This document shows, one piece after another, positions 53,280-64,000 of a stretch of 64,000 nucleotides of DNA. Location: the NCBI GenBank assembly GCA_030765065.1, contig CM060978.1:116603692-116667691 (forward strand), given 5' to 3'. Under the pieces are notes generated by a model. The model was given only the letters and a program-made list of their open reading frames with translations. It had not been told where the DNA came from and did no database searches. Origin of the DNA: Deroplatys truncata. Lineage: Eukaryota; Arthropoda; Insecta; Mantodea; Mantidae. Position numbers and translations under genes: made by a program. Numbering within the stretch: position 1 is the first letter of the stretch; each line of letters begins with the position of its first letter.

Positions 53280-55010
53280 TTCTTCTCTCTATATGAGTAC
53301 TCATGCTTCGCTCACTGCTTGCTGTAGTTGCGGGTATGGTCAAAACTAAACGCAATAACTTTGTTGCGTCCTCATAAACCGAATCTAAATTATTGTTAAC
53401 AATGTATTTTAGGAGCTTCCGTGGAGATATGTGTTTTTTCTCATCAGCGTAAATGTTACACAGTTCATTTTCAAGTTGTCCTTGGTTAAAAAAGGGACAC
53501 TGTTCTAATAACTGAAGTAGTTTCAGCTTTGGGAATCCCTTTTATTAGTCCAGAAAAGATTTTTCATTCAAAAATTCAGCAAATTGAATTTGAAGAAAAT
53601 CTTGAAATCTCCTTTACATCTGAACAATTTGCGAATCTAGTATCTCGTAAATTAATGCCCTCAGGCTTATCTTCTTATTTGTAATAGAATGTTAAATTGG
53701 CATTCAAACTCAAGCTGTAGTTAATGCATTCGTCAATAAAGGTTTCTCCTCTTAGCTGTTGAATGTTTCCCAATACAGTTCTTATTTAGTTGTGGCAAGC
53801 ATTCATGCTGACAGTAGCTTTTGACTGGAGAACATTAAAGAGATGATCAACATAAACAAAGCATGCTCGGTATAAGCAAAGCAAGTAGACAAACATAGTA
53901 TAAAAACATAGTAGACAAACCCGTCCGTCTTTTCAATCCCACAGCACCGTTCAACGACTCTGGGTCCCATTGAGACTATATCGTCAATGATGTCATTAAA
54001 AACCTGTATACTCCTGAGAAATGGTTTGATATTGATGAAACTGCTCTGGGACGAAAGTTCCTTCGCGTATTGCTTGCACGTGGCAATTTGAATAATTTTT
54101 CAGTTAGCATTACAGTTCGTTTTGTTGACTTGCTGAAAAAAGAATGAAATGCAGTAAGATCGCTTACAAATATACGTACTTGTATGGTTTAAGGACATAT
54201 AATAGTACCAAATTTAATTGGTGTGCGTAACAATAAATAATACACGTGGACAAAACTGCTTCACCAGTTGTTATAGTTCTCTTTCTCTGCCAGCCATTAT
54301 TGAAGCGCCGTCGTATGTTTGCCTAACCACCTTTCCTTCCATATTCCATTTTTTCAATACCGCTTGAATAATTTTTGACAAACCTTCAGCAGTTTTATCT
54401 CCGAATACGTCGTAAAATCCAACGAATCTTTCTTCAATACAGTATCTGAATATTATATCATTTGACTCCTGCATGACACGTCTAATGTTTCATCAGCTTG
54501 AATCGATATGAAGCTGCAGTCCTGAATTTCAGCTTTTATTTTTTCATTAATTGCCAGAGTTATCATTTCTATTAGATCATTCTGAATATATTCAGAAGTT
54601 CCTTTAAAGGCTGAAGATGATAAATGATCTCGAATTATCTGCTCCCCTTGAGCTAGCAAATCCAACAGTTCCAGGTAGTTACCTTTGTTGCTGGAGGATT
54701 CGTCTTCTCGATGGCCGCGAAAGGCTAGTTCTTGTTTACAAAGAAACACAATTGCTTGAATAAGACGAGCCGATACTCACTCTCTTGTTGGATGCAACTC
54801 GTTCGTTATGTTGCATTGCTGCCAGACGAGTGGCTTCAGAAAGGGCGTGCCCAATTCGGCTTTTGCATAATAACTGAAAAGATTCTTTGTTTTACAGGTG
54901 ACGTTTTGATATTTAATGCTTTTGTGCCTTCCTGTCAAAAGTTCTTTATTGTACAAATACCCTCGTTGCACCATTCATTTTTACCACAAACAAAAGGCAT
55001 ATATAATAAT
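53280..55010 (-). pseudogene. hAT transposase 2 fossil
   Basis: On the minus strand from about 55,010 the readings are FLKPLVWQQCNITNELHPTRE, then FLCKQELAFRGHREDESSSN (the QELAFRGHDE signature), GNYLELLDLLAQGEQIIRDHL, FISIQADETLDVS (first catalytic Asp), EERFVGFYDVFGD and RQTYDGASIMAG. After many breaks the C-terminal dimerisation block is read near 53,500-53,290 (GQLENELCNIYAD-like and a TTASSER motif). It belongs to the same broad group as hAT 1 but is a different sequence. No terminal repeats were found. Confidence 0.8.
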
Positions 55011-55019
55011 ACAACTTAC

Positions 55020-56500
55020 TATTAACAGCACTTGCACTCAGCCACTTATTGCTCTCGTACAGACGGCTCCAAATGTTTTCCGTTCCATCTGTAGGGGGTA
55101 AGCGGGGTGTCTTATCGAGAGGTTATGCCAGGTGCCTTAGCTCATTCCTGCTCTACAAAGTTAGGGAATGCAACAGTGCTAAAGTATATACCATTCCACA
55201 CATTTCCCTTAGACTTGACTGTAAGAAAGTAATGGCTGTGAAAAGAAAGCAGCAATAACATTACAGCACAGCAACATAAGCAGCATACAAACTAATTTTT
55301 AGGAATTAGGGGCATAATATTATTGTATAATAAGCAAGTGATAAAACAAAATGGTTTGGTTTTGAATATTTACTATATTCACAGCTATATAGAAACTGCT
55401 ATTTTGCGCTAAACATTTTCTCCTTTTAGATACAATAACTGCTTTTACTCTATGTCCACTATACTGTTGGCACGGTTTTTCTTCCTTTGTCTTGTGAGTG
55501 TGTGAAGGGAGAATTATGTTTCAAATAAAACTATCTATATTCATTTTTCAGTAATAAACGCAAAATATATCTCATTTTGAAGAGCATTAAATGTTGAACT
55601 TAATTGTGCTCAAGTTGCTTCAACAGTTTGACGTTAATATTACTTTTGCTTCCGTATTTTTAAAACTTTACTTGAATATTATCAGAACTGAATATGCCAA
55701 CTGTATGAAACTACACACTTAGTGCTAAAGGTTGTGATCAATCTCTATGAAAATTAAAAATAAAAAAACAAACTTATATTCAAGATAATAGATACCCTAT
55801 GTTTTGAAGTGCGCGTAGAACGGTCTATTGGTGGCAATTATGAAATGATTATTATTAACAAAATTTTAAAACAAGATATGTATTATGTGTACCTTGTTTC
55901 TCAAGAAAATTACTAAATAATGCATCTTAAACTTCTGTAGCACCTGCATAAACAGTGCAATATTTGATTTTTAAACAACATATTATGCAAGGAAAATGTT
56001 AATTTAGCTTGGATAGATCTAGTAAGGAGAAAAGTATTTAGTTTTGTCTTCTTTCCTCTTAGAGTCAGGTCACTGAATTATATGAGCATACACAAAAGTA
56101 AATGTGACCTTTGAGATGATATCAGCACTTACTATCAGCTATAGCTAGGCATGACTAGTCGAGAGGACATTTCTTTCCTCCCTCTTCCTCTACAACCCCT
56201 GGTCCATCTGAAAACATTTGGAGCCTTCTGTACTAGCCAGTCTGAAATGTGTTTTTTTTGTTTTCTCTCACTTAAAACCAAATTGAGTATAGAAGTAGGT
56301 CTTTCGTCCTTTAATTTGTTTTTTATCCGCAAGTTAATGAGGAAAAATTAGTTTCTAATAAAAATTCTACAAGGTTTTCACTTGCTGGCTCACTCATGTT
56401 GGCGACACAGCAAATATATGCACAAAAATGACACAAAGAATTACTTTAGATACAAAGAGCGCTTCGCTTCACACACGTTTAAAAGCTAGCATAGAAACGG
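55020..56500. other. AT-rich stretch with an inverted-repeat pair
   Basis: Segments at about 55,058-55,135 and 56,140-56,235 are inverted relatives: both contain gtacaga(c/a)ggctccaaatg in opposite orientation and their translations share APNVFR. The 1.0 kb between is AT-rich and gene-free. It could be a non-autonomous inverted-repeat element. Confidence 0.4.
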
Positions 56501-56504
56501 CTGA

Positions 56505-56575
56505 GACTATAGATAGAGATAGAGAAAGTCATGTGAATGTATCACATCAGATTTCTCATTTTAATGGAATATTTT
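56505..56575 (+). repeat. Helitron-like repeat, 3' end scrap
   Basis: The words gatagagaaagtcatgtgaa and gtatcacatcagattt match the end of R3. It abuts the 3' side of the minus-strand LINE. Confidence 0.6.
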
Positions 56576-56589
56576 AAAAGGGTTATTAA

Positions 56590-58366
56590 TAACAATGCTA
56601 CCATATTCGATCAGAGATTTTACTAGATTGTTGTACAGTAGGTATAGGGCATAGGAATGGGCTCCCCAACTTTTGCCTATGAAATATTTAAAAAATATTA
56701 CATATATTTTTTCATTTGCTTATAAAATTGTTGAAATGAGGTTTCCATGTCAATCAGTAATCCAAGGTGATTCCTGTCATCCTCCATGGTACCTGCTAGC
56801 CTTCAGTTCCTGAGGTCATGGACTCAAACCTGGCAGAGGGAATGGATTTTTTTCAGGTGTAAAAATCCTTAGCATGGCTTCCTTTGGAAGGGAAGTAAAG
56901 CTGGTGGTCTTGTGTCGTAGATTTATGGCACTTAAAAGAACCTCAAGCCTGATAAAGAGGCCTCAGAACAAAATTTCGGGTCTTTCACGCTCAATACAGA
57001 ATGGGATGCTAAGAACCATAGCAGTTAAAGAACATCCATAAATAAATTAAAAAAAGAAAGAAGGGTGATTCCTAAAGACGTGATCTGAGAGCTTGTTATT
57101 ATGATCTCTTTCTAAGTTAATGTTGTGTGGCATTTTACCCTTCTTGAAAACAATCCATTATGAGTTTGGAACATTAATATCTAATCCAAGATTCTTGAAA
57201 CATTCTATTGTATCATTAACCTTATTTAAAGTTAATGAAATTAAACTCTGAATTATGTTTTGTTAGCTTGGGGTAGGTAATAGTAGAGTACAAAATAAAT
57301 CATCAGCATGCATAAATAATTAAAGTGATTTTCAATAAACTTACAAACATTCGCAGTTTAAATCACATATAAAATTGGATTTAGGGATGAACCTTGAGGT
57401 AAACCCTCTATCTTTGAGTAATAAATGGATAATCCAAATGTAATCTGAAGGAAAATTCAGCTTTATTAAATCCTTAATCAAAATCGAGGTAACCACTGAA
57501 TCAAAGTATGTGAAGTATTTAAGCTTAGGCGTTGTACAACCTCATTATTGTTAAATGCTATTTGGATTTCAGAGATAATGACTGCTAAACTATTAAGTTA
57601 CCATAGCCATTCCTGAAACCATCTGATTTCTAGGCCATATCTCTCCAGTTAAAAATTAATTCTTTTGGACAAAATCTTTTCAAATACTTTCCTGAATAAA
57701 CATAATAAGGCAATAGGTCTATAGTTTTTAACCTCAAACAAACTTTTCCCTGGTTTAGGAATAGGGATAACAAAATTTTTTCCATTGTTCAGGAATGAAT
57801 TGATGAAATAAACAAAAGCTATAACTTCTGGCTAATAGATTTAAATATTCTGTAGGAAAAGTTTGGATCATCTTATATAACATCTAATCAGGTTCAGGGC
57901 AGGTATTCTTGTGATTGATTTGTGAGATTTCATTTATTTTAATAGGTTGATCAATATCCTTTATATCCATACTTCTACTACTGGATTTTTGATAATTCAA
58001 AATTCCCAAATCAATATCTGGAGTTAATGCTGAAGGAAGGGTACTTATCCATAAATTTATTTTGCATGTCCAACTTGAATTCTATAGGGTTACAGTTATA
58101 CATTTTATTATTACTGAAAAATTTCACAGCTTTTCAAATTTTTGAAATATTCTTCACATCACAAGATTATTGTTGCAATATTCATAACATCCCTTTCTCT
58201 TATATAGATTGAGAACAAGTTTAGCAGAAGCAGCCTGTCTCTTCATGTTAAGATAATTTTCCACTGATCTGATTTTTTGATACGTCTTTTTTCTAAGATT
58301 CTTGGCTTTGTTGCACTCATCATTCCACCAGTAGGTTTTTTTAAAAATCATTATCTTTGTATTCAA
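56590..58366 (-). pseudogene. LINE reverse transcriptase fossil
   Basis: Starts with WWNDECNKAKNLRKKTYQKI, the linker before RT. RT motifs: NYRPIALL-like at about 57,725, GLPQGSSLNPILY (motif B, about 57,375-57,415), MHADD (motif C; the Tyr of YADD is His) at about 57,298-57,312, and SLGITL..LLID interrupted by SINE-A copy 6. After it come FYKQM and the YNNLVKSLIEYGS block. Many stops. Confidence 0.75.
56776..57063 (+). mobile_element. SINE-A copy 6
   Basis: 288 bp, flanked by an exact 10-bp duplication ggtgattcct (56,766-56,775 and 57,064-57,073). The head has lost part of the A box. It splits the LINE RT in the thumb region. Confidence 0.92.
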
Positions 58367-58463
58367 CCATTATTAGCTATCAATGAGGTATTTATATATA
58401 GACTTGTACATAAAGTTAAACATTTTCTAAACATCCAAAGGGTAAACCTTCTCTTATTCTAAA

Positions 58464-59620
58464 CTAAAAGAAACTAAAAAAGTCATCCCAATTCATTTTA
58501 TCGATTCTAAAGCTTTTAAAGGAAGTATCCAATTTGATTTTGTTGGATGTAATCCTAATAGGAATGGGAAAATGGTCACTATTGAAAATGTCTTCCATGA
58601 CTTCCATATCGGAGTTACTAAATATAGAATTAGAAACAAAACTAAATCGTAGTTGGCTTCGTAGCTCAGTTGGTAGAGCACCTGACTGATATGCGAGGGG
58701 TCCCAGGGTTGATTCCCAGCTGGGGGATGGGAATTTTTCTCTAGCCAAGATTATTCCCTATCCTCCGCAGAATTTGGAAGTATGAATGAAAGTATAAATG
58801 TGTGTGTGATGTAATGAAAAAAAGAAGAAAAAGAACTAAGTTTACCAGAAATCCAATGACAAGTGAATACGAGTTAACACCATTGCCTACAACAATAATA
58901 CATTCCAAAGGAAAGGCTGCTGATAAGACCATTGCAGTTAATGGTGGGGTATAAATGGAACTTTAAAACAAACAAACAAAAAAAAAAAAAAAAAAACTAG
59001 ATCAGGAGCTGCATCAGCCAAGTTGAGCTGGAGTACCATAATTCAGAATATATATTTTAGATTTAGCTGAAAGAAGTCTGACCAAGGAGATATTTGAAAA
59101 TGTATTGTTTCTGTCTTGTTCTAAAGCATAACAATTAAAACCTCCGCAAATGATAATATGTTGGTAGGTTTCATACTGTAACAATTGTTTCCATACCATG
59201 TCACTTAATGTTTTGTTTAAGGCTGTATAAATAAAAATTAACTTAAATATGCCAAAATCAATAGAGAGATACTTTGGATATCTGCCTCTTTATTTTCATT
59301 GGATTCATATGAAACAATTTTAATACTGTTTTTAACTCCAGCAATAACACCTCCTCCATTGGAGGATCTATCAAATATTGTCGTTTTATAACCTAATATA
59401 TTAAATTTGCTGTTCTCTTTAAACCATGTCTCAGAGATTAAAAAATATTTGTTATTTTAGATATATGGTTGATAACTTCAGTTTTTATGTTATTCAAGCT
59501 TCTTGCATTCCACATGAAAATATTGAAGTTATTCATCAACTCTTGATTCTGCATTTTGTTGCTTATTCAAGAAATCAAGCAATGAGTTATGCACTTTTAT
59601 TAAATCCTCAGCTATTTCTT
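58464..59620 (-). pseudogene. LINE AP-endonuclease fossil
   Basis: Reads WNARSLNNIKTEVINHISKI-like at the start, then ISETWFK-like, and IIICGGFNCYALEQDRN (expected GDFNC/A). LNYGTPAQLG is followed by SINE-B, then FSNSDMEVMEDIFNSDHFPIP with the catalytic SDHFPI. The frame on both sides of SINE-B rejoins sensibly. Confidence 0.75.
58649..58996 (+). mobile_element. SINE-B: tRNA-headed SINE with poly(A) tail
   Basis: The head is a good tRNA-like sequence (ggcttcgtagctcagttggt, B-box cagggttgattcccagctgg), then a roughly 230-bp unrelated body and a poly(A) tail (58,970-58,997). Flanks aaaactaaatc (58,638-58,648) and aaaactagatc (58,994-59,004) form an 11-bp target duplication with one mismatch. 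It shares no body sequence with SINE-A. Confidence 0.85.
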
Positions 59621-60065
59621 TAGGGGCTTTCTCAATAACAGCCTTGAAATCGTTAAGGTAACCTTTTCTCCTTCTTTCAGGGGAATATATTCTTTTAGAT
59701 TATTTGTTGCTGAATTACTTATTTTAGTAATAAATTCTTCCACATACTTCTCCTTACCATTAGGCCTAAACAAAATGTCTTTCATTGCAGATGGGTTATA
59801 AATTTGGATTGATTCGGAGCTGTTTGACATTCTTTACCATTTCTTAACTACAGAAAGAACTTCATCATTCTTTTTGTATTAGGAAATGTTTCCAATTGCT
59901 TTTCAACCACACTGCATAAAATTTCTAGTTTGGAACTGTGCCCATTATTAGAAACTACAACATCAACATAGGATGACCTATCTCTTAGCGTATTAATAGC
60001 CTTGTCTTCTAAAATTTCTAAGGTTCTAGATTTTCATTATTACTCCCTGTTCGAAAATGAATTTA
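59612..60065 (-). pseudogene. LINE ORF1 remnant
   Basis: Readings LEILEDKAINTLRDRSSYVD, then EILCSVVEKQLETFPNTK, then the open frame 59,830-59,612 (YVEEFITKISNSATNNLKEY). The order is consistent with a LINE first ORF. No zinc knuckles seen. The assignment depends on its position ahead of the endonuclease. Confidence 0.5.
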
Positions 60066-60084
60066 GAGTACTTTTTATAATTGA

Positions 60085-60850
60085 CAGTGTATCCCCACGA
60101 CAATCTCTACTACGTATAGTAAGTAAGGGAAGTATTGTATTCCACCCAAAAACTCTATGTTGAAATTTCACCAGGAATTGTATTGTTTAGAGGCCCCTGA
60201 ATAAAAAAAAATTTTTTTAGAAAAAGGTCTGCACGTGCACGTGTGTGTCTGTGTCTAGCATAACTCAAAAATGAAAAGTTGGATAAGTACCAAACTTGTT
60301 ATTTATGTTCAGTATCTTCCAAGGATGCAACATAAAGATTTTCAAGAAAATCCCCCCACCTCTAACTACCCTTTACATGGAACATTTTTCGAAAAGTTTG
60401 ATTTTCTAAAAAATGGCTCTAATGATTTTGACTAAAATACCATATAGTAAAGATATTTCAATAACAAATAATGCAGATATCTTTAAAACACACAATTTAT
60501 TTCAAATAAGTTCTTTTCTGGCATAAGCCATTTCTGAGATATCCATTATTAATAGTTCAAATTGTTCATTTCTTGATCATTCTTCAAAGTCCTTTCAACA
60601 TTCAGTTGTTTCTCACGATTGTATGGAAACAGTATGAAATTTTAAGGCTAGAATATGGTGCTCCGTTCTTAAACATTTGACTATCACTGTTCTCTTTGTA
60701 ACGAAACGTGTAATGTAAGTATTTCTGCAAAGATTTGTTTGGATTAAAATGTAGTAGATATAAAAATAAGCTTTAGTAAGAATAGTTTGTATATCCACTA
60801 ATAAATGATAGAGGGTAGAGAAAATCATGTGAATGTATCACATCAGATTT
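60085..60850 (+). mobile_element. Helitron-like repeat, copy R3 (most complete)
   Basis: It begins TCTCTACTACGTATAGTAAG at about 60,103, closely resembling the TCTCTACTA 5' terminus of many Helitrons, and ends near gtatcacatcagattt. It is about 750 bp with no Rep/helicase coding. The 3' hairpin and CTRR end could not be identified with confidence. Confidence 0.55.
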
Positions 60851-61279
60851 TTTTATTTTTGCAATACTTTGCAGTGGCCATACATACAACAGTTGTTACA
60901 CTGAAGAGGCTTTTCCTCAAAAGGATCCAGTCTACAGCTTATTCTATAAAGGAATGCCATAATCTGGCAATATCATAGTGAAGTACATAGTCAATTTCTT
61001 AAATTTGATTGCCAACAACAATGACAAAGGCGCACACTACCAGCAAGAAATGGCATAACCGCATACGTCTGGTATTATTGAAGTTCATAATTGTCAATGG
61101 GTTAAAGACAGTGAGTGAATTGTTTGAAAGTCTTTCTATATTATATAATAGTGGATAGTTTAGTTTGTTGTGTTCTGAATAAATTTAAAATGAATTCAGT
61201 GCAGTTATAATTGCTTATGGAGTAGTTAAATATGTACTGCATATGTCTATTAACTGCTATAACGGCTAGTTATCATAAA

Positions 61280-62900
61280 TCAGGTGCTAAAAAAGAGCTG
61301 AAAAATATCAGGAAGAAATTTAACCATGTAAGCCGATCTCCACTTACTTCTCAAAATCAATAAGCTCTATCAAATTCTAAGATACAATCAAATACAGAAG
61401 CAGAAGATAATGCAGATGAACATGATCCTGTTACATCTCTTGAATGTCAGGTGCCTATCTAGTTACCATTATCAACAGCCCAAAGTAGAACAGAAACTGA
61501 CTTTAATAAAGTGTCAGACTCAGAGTCCACTTCGACAGACAGTTGGGACCCCTCAAATCCCAGCTAGTGGTCACCAAAAATTACAAATGTTGTGAGGGAA
61601 ATAGTTGTTAAGAAATGTTTACCTGAAATAAATATTGAAAGTTTGCAAGAAAAAACTAAAAAAAGAGGAAATTTATAGAGCATCTTTATTCTAAATATTC
61701 TTCTCAAAAGTGTCAAATGAAAAGAGACTAGTTAGTTTGGAATGATATCCAAAAAAAGTTTTTCTATGGACCATGTCTGTTGTTTGAAGACTGATTCAAT
61801 ATCATCTTGCAAGTCTATATTAATCAAACAAAAGGGATTTGATAATACTCAATCATAGAAGGATTTATATGAGAGCCTACCTCAACATGCAAACATTCAT
61901 AGCCAAAAAACTAATTATGTCTTGGAGAAATTTGGAACACAATTTATCAGGTTCTGAATAGAGAGCAGCTTTCAAAACAAACATCTAAAGAACAAATATT
62001 TTGTTTATGAAAGAGTTGCTGAAAAGGCTACTGAATGCTATTCCCTTTCTTGCATCTAGAAATCTTGCATTTAAAGGCAATAGTAGTAATTAATTCATGA
62101 AAATGGAAATTTCTTAGGTGTGATTGAATTTTAGGGAGAATGGATCCATTTCTAAGAGAATTTACTCTTCATGTGAAGAAGTGTCAAGAGGAAAGCGCCC
62201 CCCCCCCCAAAAAAATTGTCCATTATTTATCCTGGAGAGCACAAAATGAATAGCTGCAAACTAAATATTACAATGCATAATACAAAACAGAGCAAATGCT
62301 ATGTATTTTTCATTCATGTGTTATGCAACAGTGATCTATAAAAAACAGAGCAGAATGTTTTAATAGATGTGTTTTATTGTGATGAGGAAAATGAATGGCA
62401 AATGTGTGAAAGATTCTTAAAGATTTTTTTATTTCCACAAAAAAGGCAAGGAGATAGATATCAAATGCTATTATAAAAAATTTCAAATGTCACAGCTATG
62501 TTACAGAGGACTGCCAAGGTCAATGTTATGACAATGGTCCCAACATGTCTGCCACATCAAAGGAGTTAAAGCTATCTTTAGGGGATTGTCTGCAAGCTTA
62601 ACTACTTTGGGCTCCTCGCTCTCTTAATCTCGTAGTTGTCGATGTTGCCAAAGGTTTTATAGTATTTGTAACATTTTTCAATTGAGCACATCAACTGTAT
62701 AATTTTTGTTTTGTTTTTGTGCAATCCTGGGAGAATGCACAGACTTATTCAGAACACAGGAAGACCACTTCACAAACTTTCAAAAACTTGATGTAGTTCA
62801 AGAGCTGATGTTGTAAAACCTTTAGCTGAAAGATTGCCACAGATAATATCAGTTCTTCATTGTGCCAAGACAGACTGTAACCTGACAAAAGAAACTACAG
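61280..62900 (+). pseudogene. hAT transposase 3 fossil (TTF/ZMYM type)
   Basis: Readings in order: DSWDPSNPS and VVREIVVKKCLPEIN (TTF-finger lead), LLFED with an HANIHSQKTNYVL-like block, then LLKRLLNAIPFLASRNLAFKG (the FLAxxNLAFRG signature) and DPFLREFTLHV. Next come VLIDVFYCDEENEW-like text, the CRGQxYDNGxNMSG region in pieces (YDNGPNMSATSKELK-like at about 62,528), and DVVKPLAER near 62,805. Extensively frameshifted. Confidence 0.65.
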
Positions 62901-62923
62901 CAGAAGTAAGAAATAAATAAGAT

Positions 62924-62943
62924 TGATTGATTGATTGATTGTT
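62924..62943 (+). repeat. (GATT)n tetranucleotide repeat
   Basis: Five copies of the gatt unit in a non-coding gap. Confidence 0.85.
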
Positions 62944-63245
62944 TCACTTAACTTTAAGAGTTTGTGCTCTAGAAAATTTGGACAGATATCTGGGAAAATC
63001 CCAATTTTTGAGTGTTATTTTACAAAGTTGGGATAAACTTTACTGCAGAAAAAGCAAAATATAATAAACCTGAAGACGATATGCAGAAACTGAATGTTTA
63101 TTGACCAATTTTCCTTGAAAAAGCTAAATGAATTGCAGCTCGTGCAGAATCTGAGGAACATAAAGGAAAAAGGGAAAAGAAAAGTGCTTTTTGATGAAGA
63201 ATCATGATATTTTATTAAATAAACTTGAAAATCAACTTTCATATA

Positions 63246-63963
63246 GGTAAAACAAGGAGTGCCCCAGGGTTCTGTTTTGGGCCCTTTGCTGTTTATTACT
63301 TATATAAATGATATCCCTAAAGCAATAATTTCACTTTAATCAGTTATGCAGATGATACCACAGCACTCTGTTAAAATGAAAACTTAAATTCTCTGGCTAA
63401 TACCATCAAATCTAGTACCCGTTCATTAATACGCTATTTTGAATCTAATAAACTAAAAGTAAATGCAGAAAAAACCACGGTCATGATATTTAATCTAGGT
63501 GGTAGAGATGAAGTAAAAGAAATTAGTTCCCCCGGAGATAGGCTTTGACCATATCCCATTCCTTGTTAGGCTTAAAAATTGACAATAGGCTATCCTGGTC
63601 AGAACAAGTTAATGTTTGTAATAAAATTTGTATGTATATATATATATATATATATTTAGATTAATGAGCAGGTATGTGAATGATCACACCATAAAAATGA
63701 TATATTATGGACTTATTTTTCCACAACTGAGCTATTGCTTAGAAGTTTGGGGTGGAGCTGCACAGGTGCATATGAATAGAAGACTTATATTTCAGAAAAA
63801 ATGTATAACAATTATGTTCAATATTAAAAGATTAGAAACAAGCAGAAATGTATTTATTAAGGAAAACATTGTAACTGTTGTTTCATTATATGCTTATCAA
63901 ACATCACTCTTAACTGTAAGTAGCTCTAAAGACATACTAACAAATTGTGATCTACATCAGTAA
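63246..63963 (+). pseudogene. LINE reverse transcriptase, 3' part (right edge)
   Basis: Opens [21 protein letters not shown] (RT motif B), then SYADDTTA (catalytic YADD, about 63,341-63,364). After frameshifts comes KIDNRLSWSEQVNVCNKI, and after a TA microsatellite YYGLIFPQLSYCLEVWGGAA and LIFQKKCITIM, the standard thumb. The last frame (63,628-63,963) is open. No endonuclease is upstream, so it is 5'-truncated. CR1/Jockey-like. Confidence 0.8.
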
Positions 63964-64000
63964 CATTAAATACATAATTATTAGTCATATCCTAAATAGG

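Larger units (their letters stand above)
56585..60065 (-). mobile_element. Non-LTR retrotransposon (Jockey/CR1-like), decayed, with two SINEs inside
   Basis: Order on the minus strand: ORF1 remnant (60,065-59,612), AP endonuclease (about 59,520-58,464), RT (58,366-56,590). It is interrupted by SINE-B (58,649-58,996) in the endonuclease and SINE-A copy 6 (56,776-57,063) in the RT thumb. No RNase H is seen. Confidence 0.75.

Noticed and set aside
58655..58726. Functional tRNA gene
   Set aside because: The head is tRNA-like but is followed by a body, poly(A) and target duplication, so it is a SINE head.

Overview
The window is eukaryotic, AT-rich, transposon-dense intergenic DNA from an animal, most likely an arthropod. 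The evidence is the mix of elements: Penelope-type GIY-YIG retroelements, an RNase H-bearing I-type LINE, mariner, piggyBac, hAT, pogo/Tc5, gypsy, tRNA-derived SINEs and a Maverick/Polinton. I see no host cellular gene, no operon and no convincing functional tRNA or rRNA gene. The species cannot be named from the sequence. Almost every protein-coding trace is a fossil with frameshifts or stops.

Layout. 0-2.4 kb: THAP-domain fossil (-) and Penelope copy 1 (+). 2.4-11.5 kb: AT-rich, gene-free, with a 689-bp TIR element at 9.1 kb. 11.6-14.5 kb: truncated Penelope copy 2 (-), piggyBac fossil (+), short tandem repeats and a fragment of a DDE-like protein. 15.4-17 kb: LINE ORF1 fragment and a Helitron-like repeat. 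17-20.5 kb: gypsy LTR retrotransposon (-) with a SINE in gag, then a probable solo LTR. 21.8-22.4 kb: Tc1-like DDE fossil. 24.5-31.7 kb: nearly full-length I-clade LINE (+) split by a 1302-bp mariner.

32,746-49,156 is a 16.4-kb Maverick/Polinton (adintovirus-like) provirus. It has about 1.9-2.1-kb terminal inverted repeats and a likely 6-bp target duplication. Inside are a protein-primed DNA polymerase B fossil, an intact ORF joining a parvovirus-type phospholipase A2 motif to a duplicated hydrophobic core-protein-like module, an adenain-like protease, a penton-like minor capsid protein, a hexon-like major capsid protein and a small minus-strand gene. No retroviral-type integrase and no packaging ATPase could be found. 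The element landed inside a pogo/Tc5-like transposase: the reading frame left of it continues on its right side.

50-64 kb: SINEs, three hAT fossils (one +, one -, one +), a non-LTR LINE on the minus strand interrupted by two SINEs of different families, further Helitron-like copies, and the RT end of another LINE at the right edge.

A SINE family of about 296 bp (six long copies, one tail scrap and one variant) and the Helitron-like repeat tie the window together. The nesting gives a relative chronology: I-LINE before mariner, pogo before Maverick, and hAT, gypsy and LINE before the SINEs.
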